Below, in pieces: positions 27,756 to 36,671 of a stretch of DNA of 64,000 nucleotides (positions within the stretch are counted from its first letter, which is position 1; each line of letters starts with the position of its first letter). Source of the stretch: Leptolyngbyaceae cyanobacterium RM1_1_2 (lineage in GTDB: Bacteria; Cyanobacteriota; Cyanobacteriia; Phormidesmidales; Phormidesmidaceae). The stretch lies in NCBI GenBank assembly GCA_012032345.1, contig JAAUQI010000020.1, positions 1-64,000 of the forward strand. Direction: 5' to 3'. The notes beneath the pieces were generated by a model. The model saw only the letters and a program-made list of their open reading frames with translations, was not told the DNA's origin and did no database searches. Position numbers and translations under genes: made by a program.

Positions 27756-27895
27756 ACTTTAACGTCTCTAGCATTATCGATAGGATAAAACAGCCGCTGA
27801 CATTCGTTAGTGAGCTGTGTAACCTATAGTATTCTCTCTAGTTTACTGACCTGATTGATCAACAGAAATCCTGAGTCCTCAGATCATAACTGACC

Positions 27896-28489
27896 CTACC
27901 AGATCCGGTCTTGAAGATCCGCCTTGCAGACTGCCAAAACATTACGATCGACTTCACTTAGCTCATTCAGGCGATGGAAACCCTCCAGGTTAAACTCGAC
28001 AGGTGCTGCCCCGTTGACATCGGCTGCCACAGCCTGCTGCAGCAGCGCCAGACTGTAGGGAAACACCTCTTGACTGTAGCTGTCTACTACCATCAAAGCA
28101 GCCTGATCAGGCTGCAACGAGCCATAGAAGCAGTCAAAAGAAGAGTTAGGCATGTAGAACGCGCCTACAGCCAGCCCGTCTTGAGCTTCAAATACCATAT
28201 AGGCTGCCCCTGCCTGATCGGGCTGAGGCGACTGACCATAGACAAAAACCCCATCTACCAGTAGTGGCGACTGGGCAGATGGCTCAGACTGAGGGAGGAT
28301 AATATCGGCTGGGCTGACAGACTGGCTGGGTTCTGCCGCCTTGACTGCTTGAGCAGTAATCAGCATACCCAACAGGCTAGAACCCAAAGCTAGCCGCGTC
28401 AAAAACTTTTGCTTCCCCAGTTTGAACAATAGGGAAAGCGCGATTTTTTTATAGAGAGATACTTTTGAAGCTGCATTTAAGGGAAACAC
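27896..28489 (-). CDS. Exported protein of unknown function
   Basis: The 197-residue protein starts at GTG 28489. A long basic N-region precedes a signal peptide (hydrophobic about 34-50, cleavage near VKAAEP). The mature part contains GAAYMVFEAQDGLAVGAFYM and two cysteines (in SSFDCFYG and LAVCKADL) that could form a disulfide. I recall similar sequences only as uncharacterised cyanobacterial proteins. No operon partner is clear. Confidence 0.65.
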   Translation of the reverse strand: MFPLNAASKVSLYKKIALSLLFKLGKQKFLTRLALGSSLLGMLITAQAVKAAEPSQSVSPADIILPQSEPSAQSPLLVDGVFVYGQSPQPDQAGAAYMVFEAQDGLAVGAFYMPNSSFDCFYGSLQPDQAALMVVDSYSQEVFPYSLALLQQAVAADVNGAAPVEFNLEGFHRLNELSEVDRNVLAVCKADLQDRIW

Positions 28490-28999
28490 TGTGATTATTC
28501 CTGGTAGCTGAATTTAATTGTTCTAAACTAGGCGGTAACTGTGTGAGGCGATCGCACCTAGTTCCACTTTAGTTGACTGGCTTTTAGGGCCATCGGGCGA
28601 TCGCTAATCCCGTAATATCTCTTTGCCTATAGCCCTTTTCGATGAAGCTGTGTACGCTTTGAGATAGTGAGCAGAGACGCTTAGTAGCCAGAGTCATCGG
28701 CACAGGCTCACAACTGGGCTTTTGAGTGGGTTGGCGACGGCGAACAATGAATAACTACAGTTTGCCAAGGGGCTATTTCGCAAAGAACTGGCAATTAAGC
28801 TGCCCGCCCTACTACGTCTGTCAATGTCTCATTAGTCTCCCAGCCTGTCTTCTATACGAGGTTATAGACTGTGCCAGAAAACTAACTGTCTTTATACATA
28901 AGATAGAGCGATTGATATCAAACTGACTTTCAGAACAAGATAGGCTAGTACAAGGTAGGCACTGCACAGGGTCGCCTGAGAACGCCCTCACAAGAAGCT
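28490..28999. other. Intergenic region upstream of sasA
   Basis: About 510 bases separate the exported-protein gene and sasA, which point away from each other, so both promoters lie here. A 66-codon frame at 28726-28926 has no supporting feature. I identify no RNA gene or terminator. Confidence 0.4.
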
Positions 29000-30208
29000 A
29001 TGTCCCATTCGGTGAAGCAGACTGCAGCTCCTATTCAGCTAATTATTTTTACTGACAAACGACCTAATTCAGAGGAACAAATTCGCCAAATTCACGCTCA
29101 CCTCAGGCAGCTTCAAGGAAAATTTGCTCATTACTTGGAAGTAGCGGACGTTGCTGAACAGCCCTACTTAGCCGAACATTTCAAGCTAGTGGCAACGCCA
29201 GCCCTGATCAAGACCACGCCTCTGCCGCAGCAGATCCTAACTGGCAGCGACATCATTCCCCAGCTGGACTACTGGTGGCCTCAATGGCAGCAGGAGGTCG
29301 ATCAGCAGCCCGATACATCCGCTGCCGCAGAACTCAATAGAGCAGATTTAGACTCGGCAGACTTGGACTCAGTAGATTTGGCTTTGAGTACATCTACCTT
29401 TAGCTCTGTGAGTCACTCTGCCAGAGTGATTGAGCTATCAGACGAGATTTTTCGGCTCAAGCAGAGCAACGAGGCATTAGCGGCTCAGCTACAGTTCAAA
29501 GACCGCATTATTGCTATGATGGCTCACGATTTACGCAACCCCTTAACAGCAGCTTCAATCGCTATTGAAACTTTAGAAATGGGCTACAACAATCCCAAAC
29601 GAGCCGCCCAGCTTACACCCAGTCTGACAAACCAGCTTTTGTGCCACGCCAAGACCCAAATTCGTGCTATCGATCGGATGATTACAGATATTCTGCAGGC
29701 GGCACAGGGAGCTTCTGCAGAACTGAGCATACAGCCGCAGCCGCTGCAGCTTAAAGGGCTATGCCTGGAAGCAGTAGAATCCCTAAGCAGCAAGTTTGAG
29801 GCCAAGCAACAAACCGTGACGACCGATATTCCGCAGGATTTACCTCGAGTCTATGCTGACCGTTTGCAGGTGCGTCGGGTCATTGTCAACCTGATAGATA
29901 ACGCTATTAAGTACACGCCTTCAGGCGGGAAAATTGACGTTTTTGCCCTACACCGCACGACCCAGAAAGTCCAGGTCAGCATTCACGACACTGGCCCCGG
30001 CATTCCCCGCGAAAACCGCGAAAAAATTTTTGAAGAAAGCTTCCGGCTGCAGCGCGATCGCGCCAAAGATGGTTATGGCTTGGGCTTAGCCCTGTGCCAA
30101 AGGATTATTCGCGCCCACTACGGTCAGATTTGGGTTGACTCACTGTCTAATCAGGGCAGCTATTTCCACTTTACCCTGCCCGTTTATAGAGAGTGGGGCA
30201 AAGGATGA
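29000..30208 (+). CDS. sasA: Circadian-clock output histidine kinase SasA
   Basis: The 402-residue kinase has a KaiB-like thioredoxin-fold N-terminus (residues about 12-97, IQLIIFTDKRPNSEEQ...), a linker, a DHp helix with phospho-acceptor His176 (MMAHDLRNPLTAAS), and a HATPase domain (VNLIDNAIKYTPSGG, DTGPGIP, GYGLGLALCQR). SasA binds KaiC through the KaiB-like domain and passes clock phase to RpaA. The linker contains a short pentapeptide-like repeat (ADLDSADLDSVDL, about 115-127). kaiABC and rpaA are not in this window. Confidence 0.95.
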   Translation: MSHSVKQTAAPIQLIIFTDKRPNSEEQIRQIHAHLRQLQGKFAHYLEVADVAEQPYLAEHFKLVATPALIKTTPLPQQILTGSDIIPQLDYWWPQWQQEVDQQPDTSAAAELNRADLDSADLDSVDLALSTSTFSSVSHSARVIELSDEIFRLKQSNEALAAQLQFKDRIIAMMAHDLRNPLTAASIAIETLEMGYNNPKRAAQLTPSLTNQLLCHAKTQIRAIDRMITDILQAAQGASAELSIQPQPLQLKGLCLEAVESLSSKFEAKQQTVTTDIPQDLPRVYADRLQVRRVIVNLIDNAIKYTPSGGKIDVFALHRTTQKVQVSIHDTGPGIPRENREKIFEESFRLQRDRAKDGYGLGLALCQRIIRAHYGQIWVDSLSNQGSYFHFTLPVYREWGKG

Positions 30209-30240
30209 AGCAGCTTGATGCTCTAGTACTGCCGTAATTC

Positions 30241-30945
30241 TTAAGAGCGGTCTTCTGCCGCCGGGGGTAGAGCCTGATCGCTGCTGCCCGTGATCATCTG
30301 AGACCTCATCGCCGCCAGTTCAGCTTCGACGTCGCTGCCCCCTTCGAGTTCGGCAAACTGAGCTTCTAAGCTATCGGTGTTTAGCTCAGCGATCGCCTCA
30401 GACTGAGCTTCAAGCTGATGTACTTTGTCCTCCATGCGCTCAAAGGCAGCGATCGCGCCGCTGGTGCCTACCTGGCCTAGCATCTCGTTAATTTTCTGCG
30501 AAGCTTTAGCTGAGCGGGCACGGGCAATGTACATGTCTTTTTTAGTTCGCGCCTCAGACAGTTTAGACTCTAGCATCCGCATATTGTCTTTGAGCTGAGT
30601 CACAATACCAGCCTGCTGGTCTAGCTGGGCCTTCATAGAATTAGCCGTTTCAACATAGGCTTTGCGCCGGGTCAGGGCTTCGCGGGCCAGTCCATCTTCG
30701 CCTTTTTGCAGGGCTAGCTGGGCGCGGTTGTACCATTCACGAGCCGTCGCGTCTGCTTGAGACTGCTGCCGTTCGGTGCGTTTTTGAGTCGCGATCGCCT
30801 GAGCCACAGCCTGACGTAGCTGAATCAGGTCTTCTTGCATATCAGTGACCGTCTGCTCTAGCACTTTTTCTGGATCTTCGGCACCACTAATCCAGCTATT
30901 TAAGTTGGCGCGAACCACCCGGCTAATGCGATCTAGCAATCCCAT
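30241..30945 (-). CDS. PspA/IM30 (Vipp1-type) membrane-remodelling protein
   Basis: The product is 234 residues from ATG 30945, where the canonical start MGLLDRISRVVRANLNSW is preceded by GAGAAG. The rest is the long helical hairpin of the ESCRT-III-like PspA/Vipp1 family, ending soon after the ELAAMRSQM helix with a short polar tail. Vipp1 proteins maintain thylakoid membranes and usually carry a C-terminal extension of about 30 residues; here the tail is short, so PspA versus Vipp1 cannot be settled. It faces sasA tail-to-tail and has its own promoter. Confidence 0.92.
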   Translation of the reverse strand: MGLLDRISRVVRANLNSWISGAEDPEKVLEQTVTDMQEDLIQLRQAVAQAIATQKRTERQQSQADATAREWYNRAQLALQKGEDGLAREALTRRKAYVETANSMKAQLDQQAGIVTQLKDNMRMLESKLSEARTKKDMYIARARSAKASQKINEMLGQVGTSGAIAAFERMEDKVHQLEAQSEAIAELNTDSLEAQFAELEGGSDVEAELAAMRSQMITGSSDQALPPAAEDRS

Positions 30946-31024
30946 TATGCTCTTCTCCACATCTGAAGATCCTAATGCATAGAGCATAGCAGGGGGATAT
31001 CAGACTTGACAGACCCCTAGGAGA

Positions 31025-32311
31025 CTAATCTGCGCGAACATTAGCTGAAATTCCCTGGGATTGCAAATCTTCAACCAGGCTTTCTGCCGCCTCAGCGCTG
31101 TTAAAAGCTCCCATCTGAATGCGTGCTCCCTCAGAAAAGTTACGCACATAGGCGTCTCCTACGGCAGTCCTCGCTTCAGAGAGCGACTGATCTCCGGTAT
31201 AGTCAGTTACTACATAATAGTTGGCCGCCGGCGGTGGAGACTGACGGGAAGTAGGAGGCGCTGCCGCCGCTGGAACCGGACGCGCAGGAGGCGCAGACGG
31301 ACTGGCAGCAGGTGGGAGTGCAGTTCGCGCCGGGGCAGGACTGGCGGGCCGACTGGCCGCAGGCGCTGCTGGAGCGGCAGGAGCTGTTGGCTCAGCAGGA
31401 CGGGCTGTAGCGAGGGGAGCGGCGGGTAGAGGTGTGGTGGCCACAGGTGCAGGGGTGGCCGCAGCAGCAGGAGTCCTCGTGGTGACAGGGGCACTAGTGG
31501 TTGCCGTAGAGGTAGCAGACGGATTTAGCGGCGCTGACTGGCTAGCGTGCAACGTACTAAGGCTGCTTAAGTTGAGTTCGACAAACTCCTGTGATGAGAG
31601 ATTGGGGCCAAAGGAATAAAAGGCAGAGTCGGACGTAGCTGCTGTACTGCTGTCGGCAGAGACAGTCTTTTCGTTCTCTGAAGCCTCTGACCAGCCGTTG
31701 ATCAGGGGAATGTGACTGACCGCAGCAGGATTGGTCAACGCGTAGCCGATGCCAGCACTGCTAACCAGCAGCAGCATCAGAGCACCCAGCCCTAAAGGCG
31801 TAGACCAGCTATCTATCCAGGTATCAGCAGTTGGCTCTAGGGCTGAGTCAGCATCCGTAGGGATCTCATCTGTAGCCAAACTTTGCAAAAGCGCCTCAGA
31901 AGAGGCCAGATAACCCTCTGGACTGAGATCGTGCCGAGTAGCCAGAGCTGCGATCACAGGTACCTGAGCCGATTTTGTAAGAGCAGATTCGGCGATCGCA
32001 TTGGCTGCTTCAGACTCAGGGATCGGCTGCGGCGGCGGCGGCGGAATGCTAACGGCTCCAGAAATGCTCGGTGAAGCAGTCGCTGGCTGCCGACTGGGAT
32101 CTGGCTTAACTGTGATTAGATTGAGCGGCTTTTGAGTCTTTACCTTTAAACGCCGTGCGGGTGGCATGGGATGCCCCTGCCGCTGCCGTCGATAGCGGGT
32201 TAGTTCTTCGTCGAGGGTAATACTCAGGCTACCCAAAGCACTTTTTAGCGGTGCCTTGAGTGTGGTAGCCGTCTCAATCCCAGCTCCGTTGACTGAGGAG
32301 TGTCTTAGCAT
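31025..32311 (-). CDS. SPOR-domain membrane protein with Ala/Pro-rich linker
   Basis: The product is about 428 residues from ATG 32311 (MLRHSSVNGAG); an upstream frame reaches 32404 but looks non-coding. It has a cytoplasmic N-terminus with Arg-rich RYRRQRQGHP, one membrane helix (PLGLGALMLLLVSSAGIGYAL, about 195-215), a long low-complexity Ala/Pro/Thr linker (about 270-365), and a C-terminal SPOR domain (ARIQMGAFNSAEAAESLVED). SPOR domains bind denuded septal peptidoglycan, suggesting a role at the division site. The head-to-head neighbour is dciA. Confidence 0.85.
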   Translation of the reverse strand: MLRHSSVNGAGIETATTLKAPLKSALGSLSITLDEELTRYRRQRQGHPMPPARRLKVKTQKPLNLITVKPDPSRQPATASPSISGAVSIPPPPPQPIPESEAANAIAESALTKSAQVPVIAALATRHDLSPEGYLASSEALLQSLATDEIPTDADSALEPTADTWIDSWSTPLGLGALMLLLVSSAGIGYALTNPAAVSHIPLINGWSEASENEKTVSADSSTAATSDSAFYSFGPNLSSQEFVELNLSSLSTLHASQSAPLNPSATSTATTSAPVTTRTPAAAATPAPVATTPLPAAPLATARPAEPTAPAAPAAPAASRPASPAPARTALPPAASPSAPPARPVPAAAAPPTSRQSPPPAANYYVVTDYTGDQSLSEARTAVGDAYVRNFSEGARIQMGAFNSAEAAESLVEDLQSQGISANVRAD

Positions 32312-32603
32312 AATGTGTGAACCTCTTGATTGGCTTAACCCGCAGACTCTAGCCTGTTGCGAGTGAACCGTTTCAAACTGCAATTGGCACCCGGAATACA
32401 GCATAGGCTACATTACTTTATTTCACATATGCCAACTTTGGAACGAATAAATTGGGTTATTTTCTTAAACTGATAGGCGATCGGCTGACCTAAACCTGAG
32501 TTTCGCCATTGCTCAAAAATTTGGGCCCTGATGCAGACCTGAACGGATGGTATTGTGCAGCGCCGCCACGGCTCATTAACTTTATTTGTTGCTACCCTAC
32601 GCC

Positions 32604-33155
32604 ATGACATTTCAATCTCTCAACCAGCTCATTGGTCAGCTAAAGCAGCAGAAAAGCTGGCGGCAGCAGCAGCAGTTCAACCAGGTTTTGAAGGCTTGGC
32701 CCGAAGCCGTAGGCGTTGCCGTGGCTCAACAAACGCGCCCGACTGGCATGACCCAGCAGGTTTTGCAGGTAGCCACGTCAACGCCAGCTTGGTCACAAAC
32801 GCTGGTGTTCGAGCGCCATCGCATTCTACGAAAACTCAATCAGCAGCTGGCACTGCATCTAACAGATATTCGGTTTTCGGCAGCACAGTGGAAAACTTTA
32901 GAAAATCAAGCACAGGCGATCGTAGCCCCCTCTCAAGCACTCCGCCAGCACCCCAGCTTCATTGCTATGAGTCATGCCCAAAACCACCTTGCGGCTTTTG
33001 AACTGCCACAGGCTACAGCATTTGAGCGCTGGGCGGAGCTGAGGCAGCAGCAGACAAAAGACTGTCCGCTTTGCCCTAAATGCGGATGTCCGACCCCACC
33101 TGGCGAACTCAAACGCTGGTCAGCCTGTGCCCTTTGCGCAACTAAGCACTGGTAG
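32604..33155 (+). CDS. dciA: DciA-type (DUF721) helicase-loading protein with zinc-ribbon tail
   Basis: The product is 183 residues from ATG 32604 (MTFQSLNQLIGQL). Residues about 10-100 form a DUF721 domain (FNQVLKAWPEAVGVAVAQQT, LQVATSTPAWSQTLVFERHRILRKLN). Its KH-like fold is found in DciA, the ancestral loader of the replicative helicase DnaB in most bacteria. The C-terminus carries a putative zinc ribbon, CPLCPKCGCPTPPGELKRWS followed by CALC. It probably assists replication restart or initiation. The gene is monocistronic. Confidence 0.88.
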   Translation: MTFQSLNQLIGQLKQQKSWRQQQQFNQVLKAWPEAVGVAVAQQTRPTGMTQQVLQVATSTPAWSQTLVFERHRILRKLNQQLALHLTDIRFSAAQWKTLENQAQAIVAPSQALRQHPSFIAMSHAQNHLAAFELPQATAFERWAELRQQQTKDCPLCPKCGCPTPPGELKRWSACALCATKHW

Positions 33156-33510
33156 AGTTGAGCCACTTGGCTTTAGAGGTTATTTGAGAAGAAATATGGT
33201 GTCATGTTTAGCACCCGGAAATCTTCCCTAGCTCCCTTTTTAGGGGGGAAATCAGCTTGGAAGTCCCCCCTTTCAAGGAGGATTTAGGGGGATTGGAATA
33301 GCGATGCCTCACAGAGGACTTTCAAAACACCTTCTTAGCCACCTATAAAATCACCGCCTGAGTCCCCAACAAATGTATTACTCGTTACAACTTCCGTGGA
33401 GGATTTAGCTGCATTCTATCGAATGGCTTACCTGGCGATCGCTCTGATCAGGCCAGCTACACGCTTTGTAAACATACCTTGTAGAGATACTTTTGAGGCT
33501 GGTGGTAACA
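33156..33510. repeat. Intergenic region with C/G-run inverted repeat
   Basis: Within this 355-base gap, 33230-33296 contains several runs that can pair: CCCTTTTTAGGGGGG (33234-33248), then CCCCCC (33265-33270) facing AGGGGG (33286-33291), around TTTCAAGGAGGATTTA. Similar C5/G5 elements are dispersed in many cyanobacterial genomes. No gene is visible. The promoter of the M28 peptidase should lie in its right half. Confidence 0.5.
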
Positions 33511-34596
33511 ATGATTTCAATACCTAAATCGACCCTCGTTTTGGCAGTGCTAACGGTCGCGTCTCCAGTTTTATTGCCCTTGCCAGCCAAAGCCGCAAAC
33601 TTTGACTTTGGCAGCACTGCGGTTGAGACTCTCAACTACTTGTCTGCAAATTTAGAGGGCCGCAGCGTCGGCACTCAGAAAGAAGCGGAAACGGTTGATT
33701 ACCTAGTAGAACAGCTCAAGGGATACGATTATTCGCCGATATTGCAGCCGTTTGATTACCAGTTCCGAGGACAAGAGTTGACCTCTTACAATGTTGTAGC
33801 TGAGCGTCCCGGCACATCAGGCAAACAGATTCTACTAGGCGCTCATTACGACAGCGCCCCTAGCAACAGTACATTAGATCGAACCAACCTTGAAGGCACA
33901 AACGACAATGCTTCTGGGGTAGGTGTCCTATTAGAGCTAGCCCAGCGACTTGAGGCTGAGACAGCGCATACTGTCACATTTGTTTTCTTTGGAGCAGAAG
34001 AAATTGGCCTAGTCGGTTCAGAGTTTTATGCCAGCAGCCTGAGTCAGCAAGACATCGACGATACGCTCTTGATGGTCAATCTTGACAGCTTAGTAGTCGG
34101 TGACAAAATGTACTTCAACGCCGGACGTGGGGCCGCTACCAATCCATCCTGGTTTGAGTATCGGGATCTTGCTCTGGAAATTGCCGCAGAAAACGGCATT
34201 GCCGCAGAAAGCAATCCCGGTTTTAATGACGATTACCCCAAGGGAACTGGCTGCTGTAGCGATTTGGAGTCGTTTGATTTCTTGATGCCAGTGCTTGCTG
34301 CCGAGGCAACCAACTGGGATATTGGAGACAAAGACGGCTACACACAGACCAGCAACCCCAACGTACCGGGTGGGGCAACCTGGCACGATCCAGCAACCGA
34401 TAATCGTGAGTTCATCAACGAAGTTTTCCCTGGCTTAATCGAAGAGCGGACTCGTAACTACACGCTGATACTCGACGAGTTTATTGATCGGGTTAATGCA
34501 AAATCCGTTCCTGAACCGATGAGCATTCTAGGATTTGCAACAGCATTGGGAGCAGCAGGCTTAATGCTAAAGCGTCAAAGCGATCGCTACGATTAG
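33511..34596 (+). CDS. Secreted M28-family zinc aminopeptidase with PEP-CTERM tail
   Basis: The product is 361 residues from ATG 33511. After a signal peptide (to about residue 29, LPAKAANFD), the M28 core shows zinc ligands in LLGAHYDSAPS, GTNDNASGVG, FFGAEEIGLVGSE and VNLDSLVVGDK. These are the His-Asp, Asp, Glu-Glu and Asp residues expected of a co-catalytic di-zinc peptidase. The C-terminus has VPEPMSILGFATALGAAGLM followed by LKRQ, a PEP-CTERM sorting signal. It should be an exported aminopeptidase or glutaminyl-cyclase-like enzyme. It is the second PEP-CTERM hydrolase of the window. Confidence 0.92.
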   Translation: MISIPKSTLVLAVLTVASPVLLPLPAKAANFDFGSTAVETLNYLSANLEGRSVGTQKEAETVDYLVEQLKGYDYSPILQPFDYQFRGQELTSYNVVAERPGTSGKQILLGAHYDSAPSNSTLDRTNLEGTNDNASGVGVLLELAQRLEAETAHTVTFVFFGAEEIGLVGSEFYASSLSQQDIDDTLLMVNLDSLVVGDKMYFNAGRGAATNPSWFEYRDLALEIAAENGIAAESNPGFNDDYPKGTGCCSDLESFDFLMPVLAAEATNWDIGDKDGYTQTSNPNVPGGATWHDPATDNREFINEVFPGLIEERTRNYTLILDEFIDRVNAKSVPEPMSILGFATALGAAGLMLKRQSDRYD

Positions 34597-35223
34597 AGTC
34601 AAGCAGACAGAACGCTCTCAGGCTGGCAAATATTCGGCAAAGCCCTTTATCCCCCAGCCCCTTCTGTGGAATAGGAGAGAACAAAGAAGGCAGATTTTTA
34701 AAGTTCCCTGCCCAGCCTGGGCAAGGAACTCAGGCCGAGGGTGCAAAGCCAACATGGCCCAAACTGACAGTCTCTGGTTTTTAATCTGCGCTTTTCAGCG
34801 GCTCTTGGCGATCGCACTCATTGAGACTTGTAAGACAGTTTCTATGGGTTTAATTTTCTACCTTGTTGGTTTAACGGTTGTAAAAATCAACCCCGAGAAT
34901 TTACTTTTTATCTGAATAAAAACTGTTTTCAACCGCAAGAGAGAGGCAAAACTTTTCATAAATCGTCTATTTCAGTATTTTTTTAGGTAGGTTGCCCCTG
35001 ATCCCGAGCGATTGTAAATATTCTTTGATCCCGCTGAGAGGAAACCGCTCGGGTTTGGTAACACAAGCTTGCGAGAATATAAAGAAACTCTAAAGGTAAG
35101 TTTGAAGCTAAAGCCGATTAGATCACTTCAGAGGCAAAGGTTTGAGACTGCTAACGAAAAAAATAGAGTCCTCCAACTTAGTTAAGAATGGTTCTCAGAA
35201 TTCATCTTTTTTGTAGGTGCTAT
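34597..35223. other. Structured intergenic region upstream of a Cys-rich small gene
   Basis: No gene is recognised here. Two strong RNA-type structures are visible. At 34702-34730, AGTTCC and GCCCAG pair with CTGGGC and GGAACT in a nested perfect palindrome. At 35003-35010 and 35046-35053, CCCGAGCG pairs with CGCTCGGG across a 35-base loop. The second lies about 170 bases before the small Cys-rich gene and could be part of its leader or a separate small RNA. Confidence 0.5.
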
Positions 35224-35487
35224 ATGAGAACTGCAAAGGTTGGAACCTCCAGCTGCTACTGCTGCCGCTTTTATACCCCAGAAGGGCGACGAGGCGGCCA
35301 CTGCGACAAGCTCAATGTTCCTGTACGTGGTTCTTGGAAAGCCTGTTGCCTGGCGATCCCAGCTTTCTCAACGGCGACTCCTTTGAAACAAAAAATCGAG
35401 CTTTGGTCGCAAGACTTCCTGTGGGCTCCTGCGGAGATCCCCAAGTTCAAGCAGCTAAGTAAGGTCTATTCTCCTACCTGCTCGTAA
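35224..35487 (+). CDS. Small Cys-rich conserved cyanobacterial protein
   Basis: The product is 87 residues from ATG 35224 (MRTAKVGTSSCYCC), chosen because TAGGTG lies five bases upstream; an earlier ATG at 35188 adds a poor N-terminus. Cys pairs (SSCYCC, GGHC, KACC) within the block FYTPEGRRGGHC...PVRGSWKAC suggest metal binding or disulfides. I recall this block as a conserved cyanobacterial protein without known function. A terminator follows at 35504. The C-terminal third is less conserved in appearance. Confidence 0.65.
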   Translation: MRTAKVGTSSCYCCRFYTPEGRRGGHCDKLNVPVRGSWKACCLAIPAFSTATPLKQKIELWSQDFLWAPAEIPKFKQLSKVYSPTCS

Positions 35488-35503
35488 CAGACGCAAAACC
35501 GTG

Positions 35504-35526
35504 ATCCCGATTGCCAGGGATTTTTT
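35504..35526 (+). terminator. Intrinsic terminator of the Cys-rich small gene
   Basis: ATCCC (35504-35508) pairs with GGGAT (35517-35521) around an eight-base loop and runs into six T residues (35521-35526). It ends the plus-strand gene before the convergent menB. Confidence 0.65.
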
Positions 35527-35566
35527 ATGACCTTTTATGCCCACAAGTTATGCTCACAAGAGCATT

Positions 35567-36400
35567 TTACGGTAGCCACGGATACTGGCTAAAGTCAGGA
35601 TCTCGCTTTTCCAGAAAAGCCTGTTTACCTTCTGCCCCTTCTTCGGTCAGGTAGTACAGCAAGGTGGCGTTACCGGCGAGTTCTTGCACTCCAGCCTGAC
35701 CATCGCAGTCAGCATTAAATGCTGACTTTAGGCAGCGAATGGCTGTGGGGCTTTTTTGTAAGATCTCCTGTGCCCACTGAACGCCCTCGGCCTCCAGCGC
35801 ATCCACCGGAACTACGCAGTTAACCAGCCCCATATCCAAGGCTGCTTGAGCAGAATATTGGCGACAAAGAAACCATATTTCCCGAGCTTTTTTTTGGCCC
35901 ACAATACGAGCCAGATAGCCACTACCAAAGCCGCCGTCAAAACTGCCCACTTTAGGTCCTGTTTGTCCAAAAACAGCATTTTCAGCCGCGATCGTCAGAT
36001 CGCAGACAACATGAAGTACCTGTCCACCCCCAATGGCATAGCCTGCCACTAGCGCAATGACGACCTTGGGCATAGAGCGAATTAGCCGCTGTAAATCCAA
36101 AACATTGAGCCGGGGTACGCCGTCTTCACCCACGTAGCCTGCTTTGCCGCGAACGCTCTGATCTCCACCAGCACAAAACGCATATTTGCCATCTGTATGC
36201 GGCCCTGCCCCCGTGAGCAGCACCACACCAATACGGGTATCTTCTCTGGCATTGCAGAAGGCATCATACATTTCAAACACGGTTTTGGGTCGAAACGCGT
36301 TGCGCTTGTGGGGGCGGTTGATGGTAATTTTGGCAATCCCTGCTGCTTTTTCGTACAAAATATCTTCGTAGGATTTGGCTGTTTGCCAGTTAGTTTCCAT
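35567..36400 (-). CDS. menB: 1,4-Dihydroxy-2-naphthoyl-CoA synthase
   Basis: The 277-residue crotonase-family enzyme matches MenB strongly: [64 protein letters not shown] and the C-terminal [15 protein letters not shown]. MenB closes the naphthoate ring from o-succinylbenzoyl-CoA; in cyanobacteria the product is phylloquinone, the secondary acceptor of photosystem I. No other men gene is adjacent, as is usual in cyanobacteria. It faces hemJ with about 270 bases between the starts. Confidence 0.97.
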   Translation of the reverse strand: METNWQTAKSYEDILYEKAAGIAKITINRPHKRNAFRPKTVFEMYDAFCNAREDTRIGVVLLTGAGPHTDGKYAFCAGGDQSVRGKAGYVGEDGVPRLNVLDLQRLIRSMPKVVIALVAGYAIGGGQVLHVVCDLTIAAENAVFGQTGPKVGSFDGGFGSGYLARIVGQKKAREIWFLCRQYSAQAALDMGLVNCVVPVDALEAEGVQWAQEILQKSPTAIRCLKSAFNADCDGQAGVQELAGNATLLYYLTEEGAEGKQAFLEKRDPDFSQYPWLP

Positions 36401-36671
36401 AAAAGTTGCGATCGCGCCATCGGGCTAAACGTCCACTGCGACAGCTGTGTGACAGCTGAGTGATCAATAGCGTACATCAATAGCTTTCTTAGCTGAATCG
36501 ACGTGAGCGTAGCAAGGGTTCTTTGCCGATCCAGATAAGATAGCTATGGCAGCGGCTTGAACTGCTGCTAAAAATTAAGATTGGCTGCAAATCAGTCAGT
36601 GACTGCTTCACAATAGATGCAGCTTCTCCGTTACCTATAGGAGTCGCTGATGAAAGCATTCAAGAACATCT

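Noticed and set aside
28726-28926. 66-codon frame upstream of sasA
   Set aside because: No ribosome binding site, no recognisable family, Cys-rich composition typical of chance frames.
31061-31494. Arg- or Leu-rich frames on both strands
   Set aside because: They are frame shadows of the Ala/Pro/Thr-rich linker of the SPOR-domain protein and have no independent support.
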